Of a stretch of 64,000 nucleotides of DNA, positions 8,390 through 15,874 are shown piece after piece. The stretch covers positions 1,508,001 through 1,572,000 of the forward strand of contig NZ_CP162139.1 in assembly GCF_040833985.1 (NCBI RefSeq), given 5' to 3'. Origin of the DNA: Leptospira sp. WS4.C2. GTDB taxonomy: Bacteria > Spirochaetota > Leptospiria > Leptospirales > Leptospiraceae. The first letter of the stretch is position 1, and each line of letters opens with the position of its first letter. A program made the position numbers and the translations under genes. A model generated the notes under the pieces. It saw nothing but the letters and a program-made list of their open reading frames with translations. It made no database searches and had not been told where the DNA came from.

Positions 8390-9056
8390 TTTCTTCTGAT
8401 TCTAAGAAGACTTTCACATTCGAAAATCCATTTTTTTGGGTCTGTTGAAAATACAATCTCCGTCGTTTGAGTGGCTCTGTACTTCGGATACAAAATGTAA
8501 GATTTGATTCAGTAAGTTCCCAGTGGAAAAGTAAAGGAAAGGGAAATGTATTTAAAATTCGTAAGTCCTTAGTCGGATAAACGACAGAGGCATCCGTACC
8601 TAGTGGAGTGAATCTAGTTTCCTCTGTATACAGATCACGGGAGTGGGGGAATCGTTCTATAACACCCAGGCCGAGTTCTAAGGAAAGGTAGTAAATGATT
8701 CCAGACAATTGGCAAAGCCCACCTGCAACTTCGGAACTAACATCTCCATTGCGAATCACTCGCCCTTCTTTGTAACCTTTCTGGATGGTGGGGTTTCCAA
8801 TTTCATACCAGAAAGAAAAGATTTTACCAGGAAGCAAAACGCGATCGTTCATTTGTTCAACCGCAATCCGAAGGTTTTGGAGTTTCCCTTCTTTTAGAGG
8901 TGAGGGAAGGATGGGGAGTGTGATTAAAGTTTCTTCCTGCCAATCCCCATCCGATTGGTTTTTTGAATTCAATCCGAATCGTAAGTATTGTCCTGTGAGA
9001 ATAGCGCCAATCCATCTTTTAGTGACTTTGATTTTAAGTTTCAATGCTGGAATCAA
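8346..9056 (-). CDS. VanW family protein
   Basis: A 236-residue protein with the VanW core at about residues 70-180: ALPGK-like VLLPGKIFSFWYEIG, then GYKEGRVIRNGDVSSEVAGGLCQLSGIIYY, and ERFPHSRDL. The G-G-G/GLCQ-x-S motif with its single Cys is the most conserved part of the family. There is no signal peptide in this version. VanW was first seen in vancomycin-resistance clusters but is not needed for resistance and has no proven function; a cell-wall link is assumed. It sits between the DUF2452 gene (9-base gap) and the GT-C-like gene (44-base overlap), clearly one operon. Confidence 0.85.
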   Translation of the reverse strand: MIPALKLKIKVTKRWIGAILTGQYLRFGLNSKNQSDGDWQEETLITLPILPSPLKEGKLQNLRIAVEQMNDRVLLPGKIFSFWYEIGNPTIQKGYKEGRVIRNGDVSSEVAGGLCQLSGIIYYLSLELGLGVIERFPHSRDLYTEETRFTPLGTDASVVYPTKDLRILNTFPFPLLFHWELTESNLTFCIRSTEPLKRRRLYFQQTQKNGFSNVKVFLESEENGSPLLCSSDDYLL

Positions 9057-9065
9057 AGTTAGTTG

Positions 9066-9476
9066 CTATTCCTCGGAATCAAGAAAAACTTCTGTAAAAC
9101 TGCGGTCTGGATTCATGATATAAGAGCCTTTGTATAAGTGAGGAGGATACCCTCCCCAATCTTTGGGAGCAAGTAGAGAAAAGTAAGAATTACTATCTTT
9201 TTCATAAAGGTGGATGGTTTGGCCAGATTTCTTTTCAAATTGGCAACGTGCTTTATGAAGTTCAATATCCTTTTCTGCACGTTTTAATATAAGTTCTGCT
9301 TCCTCTTTCAAACGTCGGATTTGTTTGGCAATGACTTCCAATTTTCCGTGGACATGGAGTTGAACGGACTCTTCAGCCAACTCAATTTCTTTGGCGCGGT
9401 CCACAAGACTGATTGCGGGTGCAAGTCTGCTTGTTCCATACGTGAGACTATGGTGGGGAATTTCTTGTGAATCCAT
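9066..9476 (-). CDS. DUF2452 family protein
   Basis: A 136-residue soluble protein that matches my knowledge of DUF2452 (the family that includes human C1orf50). Signs are the N-terminal LTYGTSRLAPAISLVD segment, the central helix GKLEVIAKQIRRLKEEAELILKRAE, and the C-terminal HLYEKDSNSYFSLLAPKDWG followed by GSYIMNPDRSF. The function of the family is unknown. It is the first gene of a three-gene leftward unit with VanW and a GT-C-like membrane protein. The promoter must lie between 9477 and the SPOR gene terminator at 9549-9581. Confidence 0.75.
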   Translation of the reverse strand: MDSQEIPHHSLTYGTSRLAPAISLVDRAKEIELAEESVQLHVHGKLEVIAKQIRRLKEEAELILKRAEKDIELHKARCQFEKKSGQTIHLYEKDSNSYFSLLAPKDWGGYPPHLYKGSYIMNPDRSFTEVFLDSEE

Positions 9477-9548
9477 TCTAGGGATTAGACAATCGCTCTT
9501 TATCGAATTTGCAAATAATTTCTTTCGTTAAGGATTAGAGTATATCAG

Positions 9549-9581
9549 AAAAAGGCTCTCCTAAATTTCTTTAGGAAAGCC
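9549..9581 (-). terminator. Rho-independent terminator of the coaE-SPOR unit
   Basis: Read on the minus strand, GGCTTTCCTAAA-GAAA-TTTAGGAGAGCC forms a long stem (GGCT/AGCC outer, CCTAAA/TTTAGG inner) followed by TTTTTC. It separates the SPOR gene from the DUF2452 operon. Confidence 0.8.
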
Positions 9582-9609
9582 GAAGGCCAAGGTTTTTTGA
9601 CGATCTTTT

Positions 9610-10395
9610 TTAGGAAAGCGGTTGGTAACTCACAACCATGGCCTTGGATTTAATTTCTTTAGGCATGGAAGTTTTGGATAGAGTTTTGGTAAGGGAAGAT
9701 TTATCTTTTGATTTTCCCATTTGCACCACAAAGAAACCATTTTTTACTACGATAAAGGTTTTCGCTGCCAACTTACCATTGTTATCTGCTCTTAGTTGGG
9801 ATAAAAACGTCTCAGCAGATTGTCTGCTAGTAAAAGCCGCCAACTGAATGGTAAATTGTTTCCCTTCTGATTTTGCAACTGTCCCCATTTGTGAGGAAGT
9901 TCTTAGTGATTTCGAATGTTTGGAAGTAGATACCAGGTTTTTGGTTCGTTCTTCCCCTTTGGTAATACTTACTTTCTTTTCCGTTCGTTTTGTCAAATCT
10001 ACGATTTGTTGTTTTCTTTCTTCTTCTTCGTCTTTCGCAGTGGAAGTTTCGACAAAATAGGGATGGTTTCCTACATCTGCCATTGGAATTTCCGCACCAA
10101 GGTTTGTTTGCTCTTTGGTTTTGGTTCCTTGTACGAGTGAAGATGCTGCATTTGTTCCCACTGCCGCATCGGCTACATTGGCAGCTGTCGGAGAAGGGAT
10201 GGAGCCATTGGTGAGTGCGAGGTCTGCGGGAATTGGTTCCGAAGATTTGGCTCGAGTGACAGTCTCCTCTTGTTTTCCCTTTCCTACGGAAACTCCGAGA
10301 AAGAAAATCGAAAAGAAAAGGGCAAAAAGAAAGAGGGACAAAACTCCAATTCTTTGTTTATCTAGGTTGATTACGTAAAATACTCTTTCTTTCAT
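9610..10395 (-). CDS. Membrane-anchored SPOR domain protein
   Basis: A 261-residue bitopic inner-membrane protein: a short cytoplasmic start, one membrane helix at about 15-37 (IGVLSLFLFALFFSIFFLGV), a long Ser/Thr/Lys-rich periplasmic linker, and a C-terminal SPOR domain at about 180-258 that begins KQFTIQLAAFTSRQSAETF and includes FFVVQMGKS. SPOR domains bind denuded glycan strands at the division septum, so the protein probably works in cell division or septal wall processing. Its ATG overlaps the coaE stop by four bases (ATGA), which couples the two genes. A strong terminator follows. Confidence 0.88.
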   Translation of the reverse strand: MKERVFYVINLDKQRIGVLSLFLFALFFSIFFLGVSVGKGKQEETVTRAKSSEPIPADLALTNGSIPSPTAANVADAAVGTNAASSLVQGTKTKEQTNLGAEIPMADVGNHPYFVETSTAKDEEEERKQQIVDLTKRTEKKVSITKGEERTKNLVSTSKHSKSLRTSSQMGTVAKSEGKQFTIQLAAFTSRQSAETFLSQLRADNNGKLAAKTFIVVKNGFFVVQMGKSKDKSSLTKTLSKTSMPKEIKSKAMVVSYQPLS

Positions 10396-11012
10396 GATTG
10401 AATCCTTTGTTTGATTTCAGAATAGATGATAGCGATTTGTTCTTTTAACTCTTCCCTTTGATTATCGTTCGTTACGACAAAATCGGAGAGAGACTTTTTT
10501 TTCTCTAAGTCCATTTGGGAAAGATTCCGTCTTTGAAAGTCTTCCTTATCCATCCCACCACGTCCCATCACTCGCTCCCAAGCCACCTCTGGTTTTACAG
10601 CAACAGTAACTGTGAAGTCGCATAGAGTGTAGGCGTCGGTTTCGAAAAGAAGGGGGACTTCCCAAGCGATGATACTGCCGTCTTTTCGTGAATGTAAAAA
10701 TTCCAAAAAGGATTTACGGACTAAGGGATGAAGGAGTTCGTTTAGAGCATTTAGCTTTGATTTGTCGGAGAAGGCGAGCTCTGCAATCTTTGTTCTGGAA
10801 GGCACTCCGTCTGCATTCAAGACAGATTCTCCGAATATAGAAACCAATTCTTTGATGACTGGACTATTTGGTTCCGTAAAACCACGGGCAATGGTATCGG
10901 AGCTAATCGTTTCTGCTCCTAACTCGCCAAACATAGCAAGTACAGTGGACTTTCCTGACCCAATGGATCCGGTAATTCCTATCAATGTTTTGTTGTTATG
11001 TTTTGGTTGCAC
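10392..11012 (-). CDS. coaE: Dephospho-CoA kinase
   Basis: CoaE phosphorylates the 3'-hydroxyl of dephospho-CoA with ATP, the last step of coenzyme A synthesis, in the cytoplasm. The 206-residue length is normal for the family. The P-loop GITGSIGSGKS lies at residues 12-22, the substrate-binding SSDTIAR follows at about 37-43, and the WEVPLLFET segment and the RxxxQM-like RRNLSQMDLEKK lid are in place. The gene overlaps the downstream SPOR gene by four bases. The start at 11012 is preceded by no strong ribosome site, and the alternative start choice does not affect the P-loop. Confidence 0.93.
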   Translation of the reverse strand: MQPKHNNKTLIGITGSIGSGKSTVLAMFGELGAETISSDTIARGFTEPNSPVIKELVSIFGESVLNADGVPSRTKIAELAFSDKSKLNALNELLHPLVRKSFLEFLHSRKDGSIIAWEVPLLFETDAYTLCDFTVTVAVKPEVAWERVMGRGGMDKEDFQRRNLSQMDLEKKKSLSDFVVTNDNQREELKEQIAIIYSEIKQRIQS

Positions 11013-11069
11013 TGGGTTTATAACATAAAAAACCCGTGAAAGTACAAGTATTTTTTTGTCCTAAATTGG

Positions 11070-11093
11070 AAAAAAAATACTAAAGTATTTTTT
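11070..11093 (-). terminator. AT-rich hairpin, probable terminator of the alpha/beta hydrolase gene
   Basis: Read leftwards, AAAAAATACTTTAGTATTTTTTTT can pair ATACT with AGTAT and the flanking A/T runs, immediately after the stop codon at 11096. The stem is weak, so the call is tentative. Confidence 0.4.
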
Positions 11094-11095
11094 AA

Positions 11096-12034
11096 TTAAT
11101 TTTTGGGTGTTTGCAGGTTGAAAATCCAGTCTTGTACCAGTTTGGCGGACAATGGGGGGTCTTCAATCATCGGAGCATGTCCCATATTCTCCAAAAGGAC
11201 AGTCTCTGGTTTTCTTTTCATTTTTTCTTTTAAGACATCCATCACTGTGTAGTGGATGACTTTGTCTTCTTTTCCCCAAATGACAAGGGTGGGAGATTGG
11301 ATTTTTCCCAATTTCCCTTCCAGAAAATAACCTTCTTTTCTGATTTGTTTTAGAATGGATGCGTTCCAATCTCTATTGGCAAAGGATTTTTTTGCAAAGT
11401 AGGTTTTTAAAAATCCGGGGAGATAAGGTGGCTTCACAAAAGTAAAGGCAATCAGTCTATCAAAGTCTTCCGGACTTGTGAGTAGGAGTGGGCTCGGTTT
11501 TCCTGACATTTCGATCGCTTGCATTTCACTTGGGGTGGGGCTTTTGATTCCTGCATTGTCAAAAAGAATGAGAGATTTTACTTTCTCTGGATATTTAGCT
11601 GCGAAAATTCCAGAGATCCCACCACCCATGGAATTCCCTGCGATGTGGAAGCTCTTTAGTCCTAAGGTTTCTGTGAATTGGTATAGCCTGTCTGCCTGGG
11701 CTTCTTGGGTGTAAATGATTCCTTCTGGTTTGTCGGATTCTCCAAAACCGGGTAGGTCGGGAGCTATGACTCGGAACCCTTTGGGGAGGTGTCTTGAAAA
11801 CCGGGTCCAGTGGTCCTTGTCTCCACCAAATCCATGTACCACGACTAGAGTTTCTCCATCACCGGTTTTTTCTGTATACTTCCAGTTTAAGTTTTCTACT
11901 AAAATGGATTTGGTTTCTAAGTCGGATCTGTATCTCTCTAGACTAATTCCTGTTTTGTGGAGGGTGGATGCACAATGAACAAAAAGGAGTGTGGATAGGA
12001 TAATGGTTGCGAATGGTTTCCAATGGGTCTTCAT
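11096..12034 (-). CDS. Alpha/beta-hydrolase fold lipoprotein
   Basis: A 312-residue hydrolase exported as a lipoprotein: signal MKTHWKPFATIILSTLLF, lipobox FVHC, Cys at residue 21. The fold-1 hydrolase marks are all visible: VVVHGFGGDKDHW oxyanion segment at about 64-76, nucleophile elbow GNSMGG with Ser135, acid Asp257 in WGKEDKV and His286 in MGHAPM. The length and motif order match the esterase/lipase/hydrolase group of meta-cleavage-type enzymes; the substrate is unknown, presumably a lipid or ester at the outer membrane. The gene is transcribed alone, divergent from the tRNA-Phe gene, with a weak hairpin after its stop. Confidence 0.88.
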   Translation of the reverse strand: MKTHWKPFATIILSTLLFVHCASTLHKTGISLERYRSDLETKSILVENLNWKYTEKTGDGETLVVVHGFGGDKDHWTRFSRHLPKGFRVIAPDLPGFGESDKPEGIIYTQEAQADRLYQFTETLGLKSFHIAGNSMGGGISGIFAAKYPEKVKSLILFDNAGIKSPTPSEMQAIEMSGKPSPLLLTSPEDFDRLIAFTFVKPPYLPGFLKTYFAKKSFANRDWNASILKQIRKEGYFLEGKLGKIQSPTLVIWGKEDKVIHYTVMDVLKEKMKRKPETVLLENMGHAPMIEDPPLSAKLVQDWIFNLQTPKN

Positions 12035-12063
12035 GTTGTCCTCACAAAATTTATAAAGGTTCG

Positions 12064-12091
12064 TTGACAGCGGGATGTGAAAAAATACTTT
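12064..12091 (+). promoter_or_regulatory. Sigma-70-type promoter of tRNA-Phe
   Basis: A perfect -35 TTGACA (12064-12069), a 16-base spacer and a -10 TACTTT (12086-12091) place transcription start about 12098, a few bases before the tRNA at 12105. Confidence 0.7.
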
Positions 12092-12104
12092 GGTTGTAAC
12101 CGAA

Positions 12105-12177
<73 letters not shown>

Positions 12178-12184
12178 CGGTTGC

Positions 12185-12442
12185 CTAATTTCCCGCCTTC
12201 CTTTCTTCTCCCATAGTCCAAAGACCTAAAAATTCGTTTTCTTCTACCTTCTTACAAAGTTCCGGCTTATAAAGTTTTTTTACCGGCGGTTTGGGATAGA
12301 TATGGATCTCGTCATTGTCAGGGATAAAGGTGAGCATTCGTAAGATTGTATCTTGGCCTTCAATTTCATACATAGTGTAAGACATTCCTTTGGAAGGAAT
12401 GATTTGAGATGTTTCCAGATACTTGCGTGTGTTTTCGGACAT
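12185..12442 (-). CDS. Small conserved-looking hypothetical protein
   Basis: An 85-residue protein counted from the ATG at 12442 (MSENTRKYLETSQ); an in-frame TTG at 12478 would add 12 residues. AGGA stands just before the ATG but very close to it, so the start is uncertain. The sequence is soluble and mixed, with an IYPKPPVKKLYKPELCKKVEENEFLG C-terminal half. I recognise no family. It follows the MocR-type gene on the same strand with a gap of only 15 bases to that gene's stop at 12494, counting from the longer start, although it is upstream of it in the direction of transcription. It may share the transcript with the regulator as second gene. Confidence 0.55.
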   Translation of the reverse strand: MSENTRKYLETSQIIPSKGMSYTMYEIEGQDTILRMLTFIPDNDEIHIYPKPPVKKLYKPELCKKVEENEFLGLWTMGEERKAGN

Positions 12443-12493
12443 ATTCCTAAACGTTGGTTCTCGTTCTTCTGCTTGCAACCAAAAACTTTAAAT

Positions 12494-13900
12494 TTAGTTT
12501 TTCCTTTTTTTTAAGAACAACTTGGAGAACTGCAACAGTTTCTCTCTGATTTTCGGTGAAAACCCAACGGATACATTCAGTCGGAAGTGGCTGTCCCAAT
12601 GTTTGGAAAGTCCAAAAAGAGAACCTGGAGCAATTGCCATTCCTATTTTTTTGGATTCATTGAGTAACTTATCACCATCTAACGGAGATTTGATCCATAA
12701 AACAAATCCTCCATCTGGTTTTTGAATTTCTAGAGTTCCGTCACTATAAAAAGCCAGAAGTTTTGTATATTCCTCTGTAAGTTTTTTGTATTCCGAACGT
12801 AAGAATTTCAAATGCCTTTCGTAAGTCTGCAATTTCAAAAATTGAACCACCGCAATTTGACTGGGATGGTTTTCTGAAATTTTATAGGCCCTCGTTCGTT
12901 TACTTAAGTCCCGGATTCCATTTTTTGATGCCACCCAACCCATACGAAGTCCTGGGGCAATGGTTTTAGAAAACGAAGAACAAAGAAATGATTTAGGACC
13001 TTTTGGATCGTATGGAAAATCACTGACCAAGGGCTTCGGTCTCGTTCCAGTGAAATACAAATCTCCATAAATATCATCTTCTACTAAATGAATTCCGTAT
13101 TTATGAGAGATTTTTGCTAAACTTTGTTTGGAAGATTCACTCATCAAAATTCCGTTCGGATTATTGAAGTTAGCTGAGAATAAAAAAACCTTTGGTTTGT
13201 GGCGTTTGATTAGTTTTTCAAATTCATCGGATGAAATTCCTTCCTCTTTTCTGTATGGAATTTCTACAACTTGCAGTTTGAGTGTTTCCAAAATTTGAAA
13301 TAACCCAACATAAATAGGTGAGGGAACAATCACTGTATCACCTGGTTCTGTTGTGGTTGCTAAAGAAAATGTGATCGCCTCTGTGCACCCATTTGTGATT
13401 TGAACTTGTTCCGAGTTTATTCTGTATCCTTGGATCGACAAACGTTTGCTAATCCAATCTCGGAGCTCCTGTTCCCCTTGTAAATCTCCATAAGAGAATA
13501 TTTCTTTATGTCTAAGGGCTTTTTTAAAAGAGGATACAAGTCCGCCCAGGGGAAGGTAAAAATCGGAGGGAATGGCTGCACCAAAAGAGATGAGTTTTGG
13601 ATCCATCACGGTTCGCATGATTTGTTGGATTCTGTCATCTGCCTCCACTGCCGGATAAAATTCATTTTGAGGCCCAGAAATCACAGAGCTTATGTTTGGG
13701 TGAACAAAGTATCCTGACTGGGAAACCACAAAAATATAACCTTCTTCTTCTAAGATCCGGTAGGCTTCCTTGGCTGTGGTAAGACTACAAGACTTTAGAG
13801 TTTGAATTTCCCGAAGGGAGGGAATTCGTTCTTTTTCTGAATAATATCCCAATTGGATTTCATTTTTGATGTCTTCGGCTAATTGTTTGTACTTTGTCAT
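12494..13900 (-). CDS. MocR/PdxR-type GntR-family regulator with aminotransferase domain
   Basis: A 468-residue fusion of an N-terminal GntR winged helix (about 1-70; IPSLREIQTLKSCSLTTAKEAYRILEEEGY recognition region) with a fold-type I aminotransferase domain (about 100-465). The PLP-binding lysine is K312 in SSFSKTIAPGLR; the phosphate- and ring-binding segments NFNNPNG and EDDIYGD are also present. MocR-type regulators use the PLP domain to sense an amino acid or PLP itself. The gene is divergent from a PLP aminotransferase, with a repeated operator-like motif between, which suggests it controls that neighbour and itself. Ligand unknown. Confidence 0.9.
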   Translation of the reverse strand: MTKYKQLAEDIKNEIQLGYYSEKERIPSLREIQTLKSCSLTTAKEAYRILEEEGYIFVVSQSGYFVHPNISSVISGPQNEFYPAVEADDRIQQIMRTVMDPKLISFGAAIPSDFYLPLGGLVSSFKKALRHKEIFSYGDLQGEQELRDWISKRLSIQGYRINSEQVQITNGCTEAITFSLATTTEPGDTVIVPSPIYVGLFQILETLKLQVVEIPYRKEEGISSDEFEKLIKRHKPKVFLFSANFNNPNGILMSESSKQSLAKISHKYGIHLVEDDIYGDLYFTGTRPKPLVSDFPYDPKGPKSFLCSSFSKTIAPGLRMGWVASKNGIRDLSKRTRAYKISENHPSQIAVVQFLKLQTYERHLKFLRSEYKKLTEEYTKLLAFYSDGTLEIQKPDGGFVLWIKSPLDGDKLLNESKKIGMAIAPGSLFGLSKHWDSHFRLNVSVGFSPKIREKLLQFSKLFLKKRKN

Positions 13901-13906
13901 AGGATA

Positions 13907-13946
13907 ACTGTATATGAATAGAATGAATCGACTGTATATGGACAGT
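13907..13946. promoter_or_regulatory. Repeated operator in the MocR/aminotransferase intergenic region
   Basis: ACTGTATATG occurs twice in direct orientation, at 13907-13916 and 13931-13940, 24 bases start to start (about two helical turns). The second copy also forms an inverted repeat, ACTGT-ATATGG-ACAGT (13931-13946). Two direct sites at this spacing suit the head-to-tail GntR domains of a MocR dimer. Confidence 0.6.
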
Positions 13947-13973
13947 TAGAATCTTTTCTGTTATTCTGTAACG

Positions 13974-15167
13974 ATGGAAAAGGAAATGCCAACTATTTTT
14001 TCGGCGAAACGAACTTCCTTTGTTCGGACTTCTGTCATTCGTGAAATTTTGAAGTTAACTGTTGAAAATTCTGATATCCTTTCCTTCGCAGGTGGACTTC
14101 CAAATCCAGATCTACTTCCAAAAAATATTTTAAGTTCCGTTATGGAGTCTGTGGTTCGAGATCATTCTACAACGGCTCTTCAGTATGGAGATTCTTCTGG
14201 ATACGAGGCACTCCGAATCCAAGTTTCCGAAAAATTAACGGATGTTCATTGGACTTCCCTTGATTCTATTTTCATCACCCATGGTTCTCAACAAGGATTA
14301 GACATTTTAGGAAAGATGTTGATGGATTCGGATACCAATGTCTTATTAGAAGATCCCGTTTATTTGGGGGCTTTGCAGGCATTTTCTCCCTACCAACCTA
14401 ATTTTTATAGTGTACCCATGGAGATAGATGGCCCCAATCTTTACTTGCTGGAAGAAATCTTAAGACAAAACAATATCCATATTTTTTATGCAAACCCGTC
14501 TTATCAAAATCCATCAACTTATACTTGGTCTTTGGAAAAAAGAAAACAGATTGCCTCCCTATTAGATGAAAAAGAAGTCATCCTGATTGAAGATGAAGCC
14601 TACAGATATTTGGACTTTGAAGGAAAAGTATATCCATCAGTCAGTTCCTTTCGTGCTAGGATGGACCTAAGCTTTGTTTTGGGAAGTTTTTCAAAAATTT
14701 TATCTCCAGGTTTTCGGTTGGGTTGGACCGTAGTTCCAGAAGTCTATCGTTCTTTGTTTACCGCAGTCAAACAAGGGAATGATCTAAATTCAAATCAGTT
14801 CTCCCAAGTGGTTGTCTCCAAACTTTTGGATGTTTTGGATTGGAATGATTACTTAGGTTCCATCCAAACCTTCTATTCGGAGAAAAAACAAACCTTGGTT
14901 TTTTTACTGCAAAAGTATCTTCCCGAAGCAAAGTTTTCCCTTCCTGAAGGAGGGATGTTTCTTTGGGTCGAATATCCCAAGGTTTCAGGGAAAGAATTGA
15001 TGGAGGGTTGTCTAAGCAGAGGTGTCGCCATGGTTCCTGGAAGTGAATTTTCTCCTGTGGGCAGATCCTCATCAAACTTTCGGATGAACTTTAGTTTTCT
15101 TGGAAAAGAAGAAATGGAAGAGGGAGTGAGGCGGATCGCAAAAGTTTATCGAGACATAAATACGTGA
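13974..15167 (+). CDS. PLP-dependent aminotransferase (2-aminoadipate/aromatic class I-like)
   Basis: A 397-residue fold-type I aminotransferase without a regulatory domain. Signs are LSFAGGLPNPDLLP near the N-terminus (the substrate-gating loop of LysN/2-aminoadipate-type enzymes), the YGDSSGYEALR segment, EDPVYLGAL, NPSYQNPS, EDEAYRYL, and K241 in GSFSKILSPGFR as the Schiff-base lysine, with R at the C-terminal FRMNFS carboxylate site. It transfers amino groups to a 2-oxo acid, probably with broad branched/aromatic/adipate range. An ATG at 13986 is a possible alternative start with AAGGA in front. It is divergent from the MocR-type regulator. Confidence 0.88.
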   Translation: MEKEMPTIFSAKRTSFVRTSVIREILKLTVENSDILSFAGGLPNPDLLPKNILSSVMESVVRDHSTTALQYGDSSGYEALRIQVSEKLTDVHWTSLDSIFITHGSQQGLDILGKMLMDSDTNVLLEDPVYLGALQAFSPYQPNFYSVPMEIDGPNLYLLEEILRQNNIHIFYANPSYQNPSTYTWSLEKRKQIASLLDEKEVILIEDEAYRYLDFEGKVYPSVSSFRARMDLSFVLGSFSKILSPGFRLGWTVVPEVYRSLFTAVKQGNDLNSNQFSQVVVSKLLDVLDWNDYLGSIQTFYSEKKQTLVFLLQKYLPEAKFSLPEGGMFLWVEYPKVSGKELMEGCLSRGVAMVPGSEFSPVGRSSSNFRMNFSFLGKEEMEEGVRRIAKVYRDINT

Positions 15168-15189
15168 CATACGTTTAGTATTTTTTTGG

Positions 15190-15218
15190 TTGACATTACT
15201 ACTCGTTTGTTTACTTAT
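15190..15218 (+). promoter_or_regulatory. Candidate promoter of the 51-codon gene
   Basis: TTGACA at 15190-15195, a 17-base spacer and ACTTAT at 15213-15218. Start of transcription would fall at or within a base or two of the ATG at 15224, which predicts a leaderless mRNA. The -10 match is weak. Confidence 0.4.
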
Positions 15219-15223
15219 TAAGT

Positions 15224-15379
15224 ATGAAGCCTGCAGTCACTAAAGCTTTGTATCCTAAGTTTTCTATTTTAAGCCTGGAAGAAAAATTAGAAATTCTGAA
15301 AGAAGATCCAACCTTTCGCCTCCTTGTCGATCAGATGTACCAAAACTATAAGGAAAACCGGTCCACCGTCATTCTTTGA
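15224..15379 (+). CDS. Short 51-residue hypothetical protein
   Basis: An ATG-to-TGA frame of 51 codons with the codon choice of neighbouring genes. The protein begins MKPAVTKALYPKFSILSLEE and continues with an amphipathic, charged part (KLEILKEDPTFRLLVDQMYQ) and ends STVIL. There is no signal peptide or membrane segment. No Shine-Dalgarno site precedes the ATG, but a promoter-like TTGACA/ACTTAT pair stands so close that a leaderless transcript is possible. It lies between the aminotransferase and another small unknown gene, all on the same strand. No function can be proposed. Confidence 0.55.
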   Translation: MKPAVTKALYPKFSILSLEEKLEILKEDPTFRLLVDQMYQNYKENRSTVIL

Positions 15380-15428
15380 TTTGCCTAGACGAAGGATTCC
15401 AACTTCCATGGAAACAAAGTAGGTAATC

Positions 15429-15857
15429 ATGAATTTAGATCTTAATCCCCAAGAAACAAAACACCTTTTGAATGCACTTGCTGTCTTCGAATGGGTGAGT
15501 AATTCTCCACATGAAGAAACAGATCCTTCCGTGGATGAATTCATCCAGTCCCTTCTTAAAAAACTTTCTGCTGGTGGCGAAAAAGGACCAATCGTTTCCG
15601 AAAACGGACTTTTCACCATCTCGGAAGAATACTTCCAAGAAGTTTTCGAGTCTTATATCGAACCGTACAACGACGACATCTTCTGGACAGATCTCTCTAC
15701 TGAACTTGCTCAAAGAGATTTAGAACAAAAAATGTCTGCAAAAGATTTAGAAGCACTGGCTCCAGAAGATTATGAAACCAAGGTAGCTAAGGAAGCAGAA
15801 AAGTATGATGTCGAGTTTGAAAAGAATGGTGTAGACAATCTTTTTCTAAAAAAATAA
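15429..15857 (+). CDS. Acidic hypothetical protein
   Basis: A 142-residue, soluble, acidic protein with no recognised family. It is predicted mostly helical; it starts MNLDLNPQETKHLLNALAVF and has a glutamate-rich C-terminal half (DLEQKMSAKDLEALAPEDYETKV region). A TAGG site lies eight bases before the ATG. The 50-base gap from the 51-codon gene upstream suggests a common transcript. It converges on the SpoIIE-domain gene with only 17 bases between the stops. Confidence 0.65.
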   Translation: MNLDLNPQETKHLLNALAVFEWVSNSPHEETDPSVDEFIQSLLKKLSAGGEKGPIVSENGLFTISEEYFQEVFESYIEPYNDDIFWTDLSTELAQRDLEQKMSAKDLEALAPEDYETKVAKEAEKYDVEFEKNGVDNLFLKK

Positions 15858-15874
15858 AGATTGGTTCGAAACTT

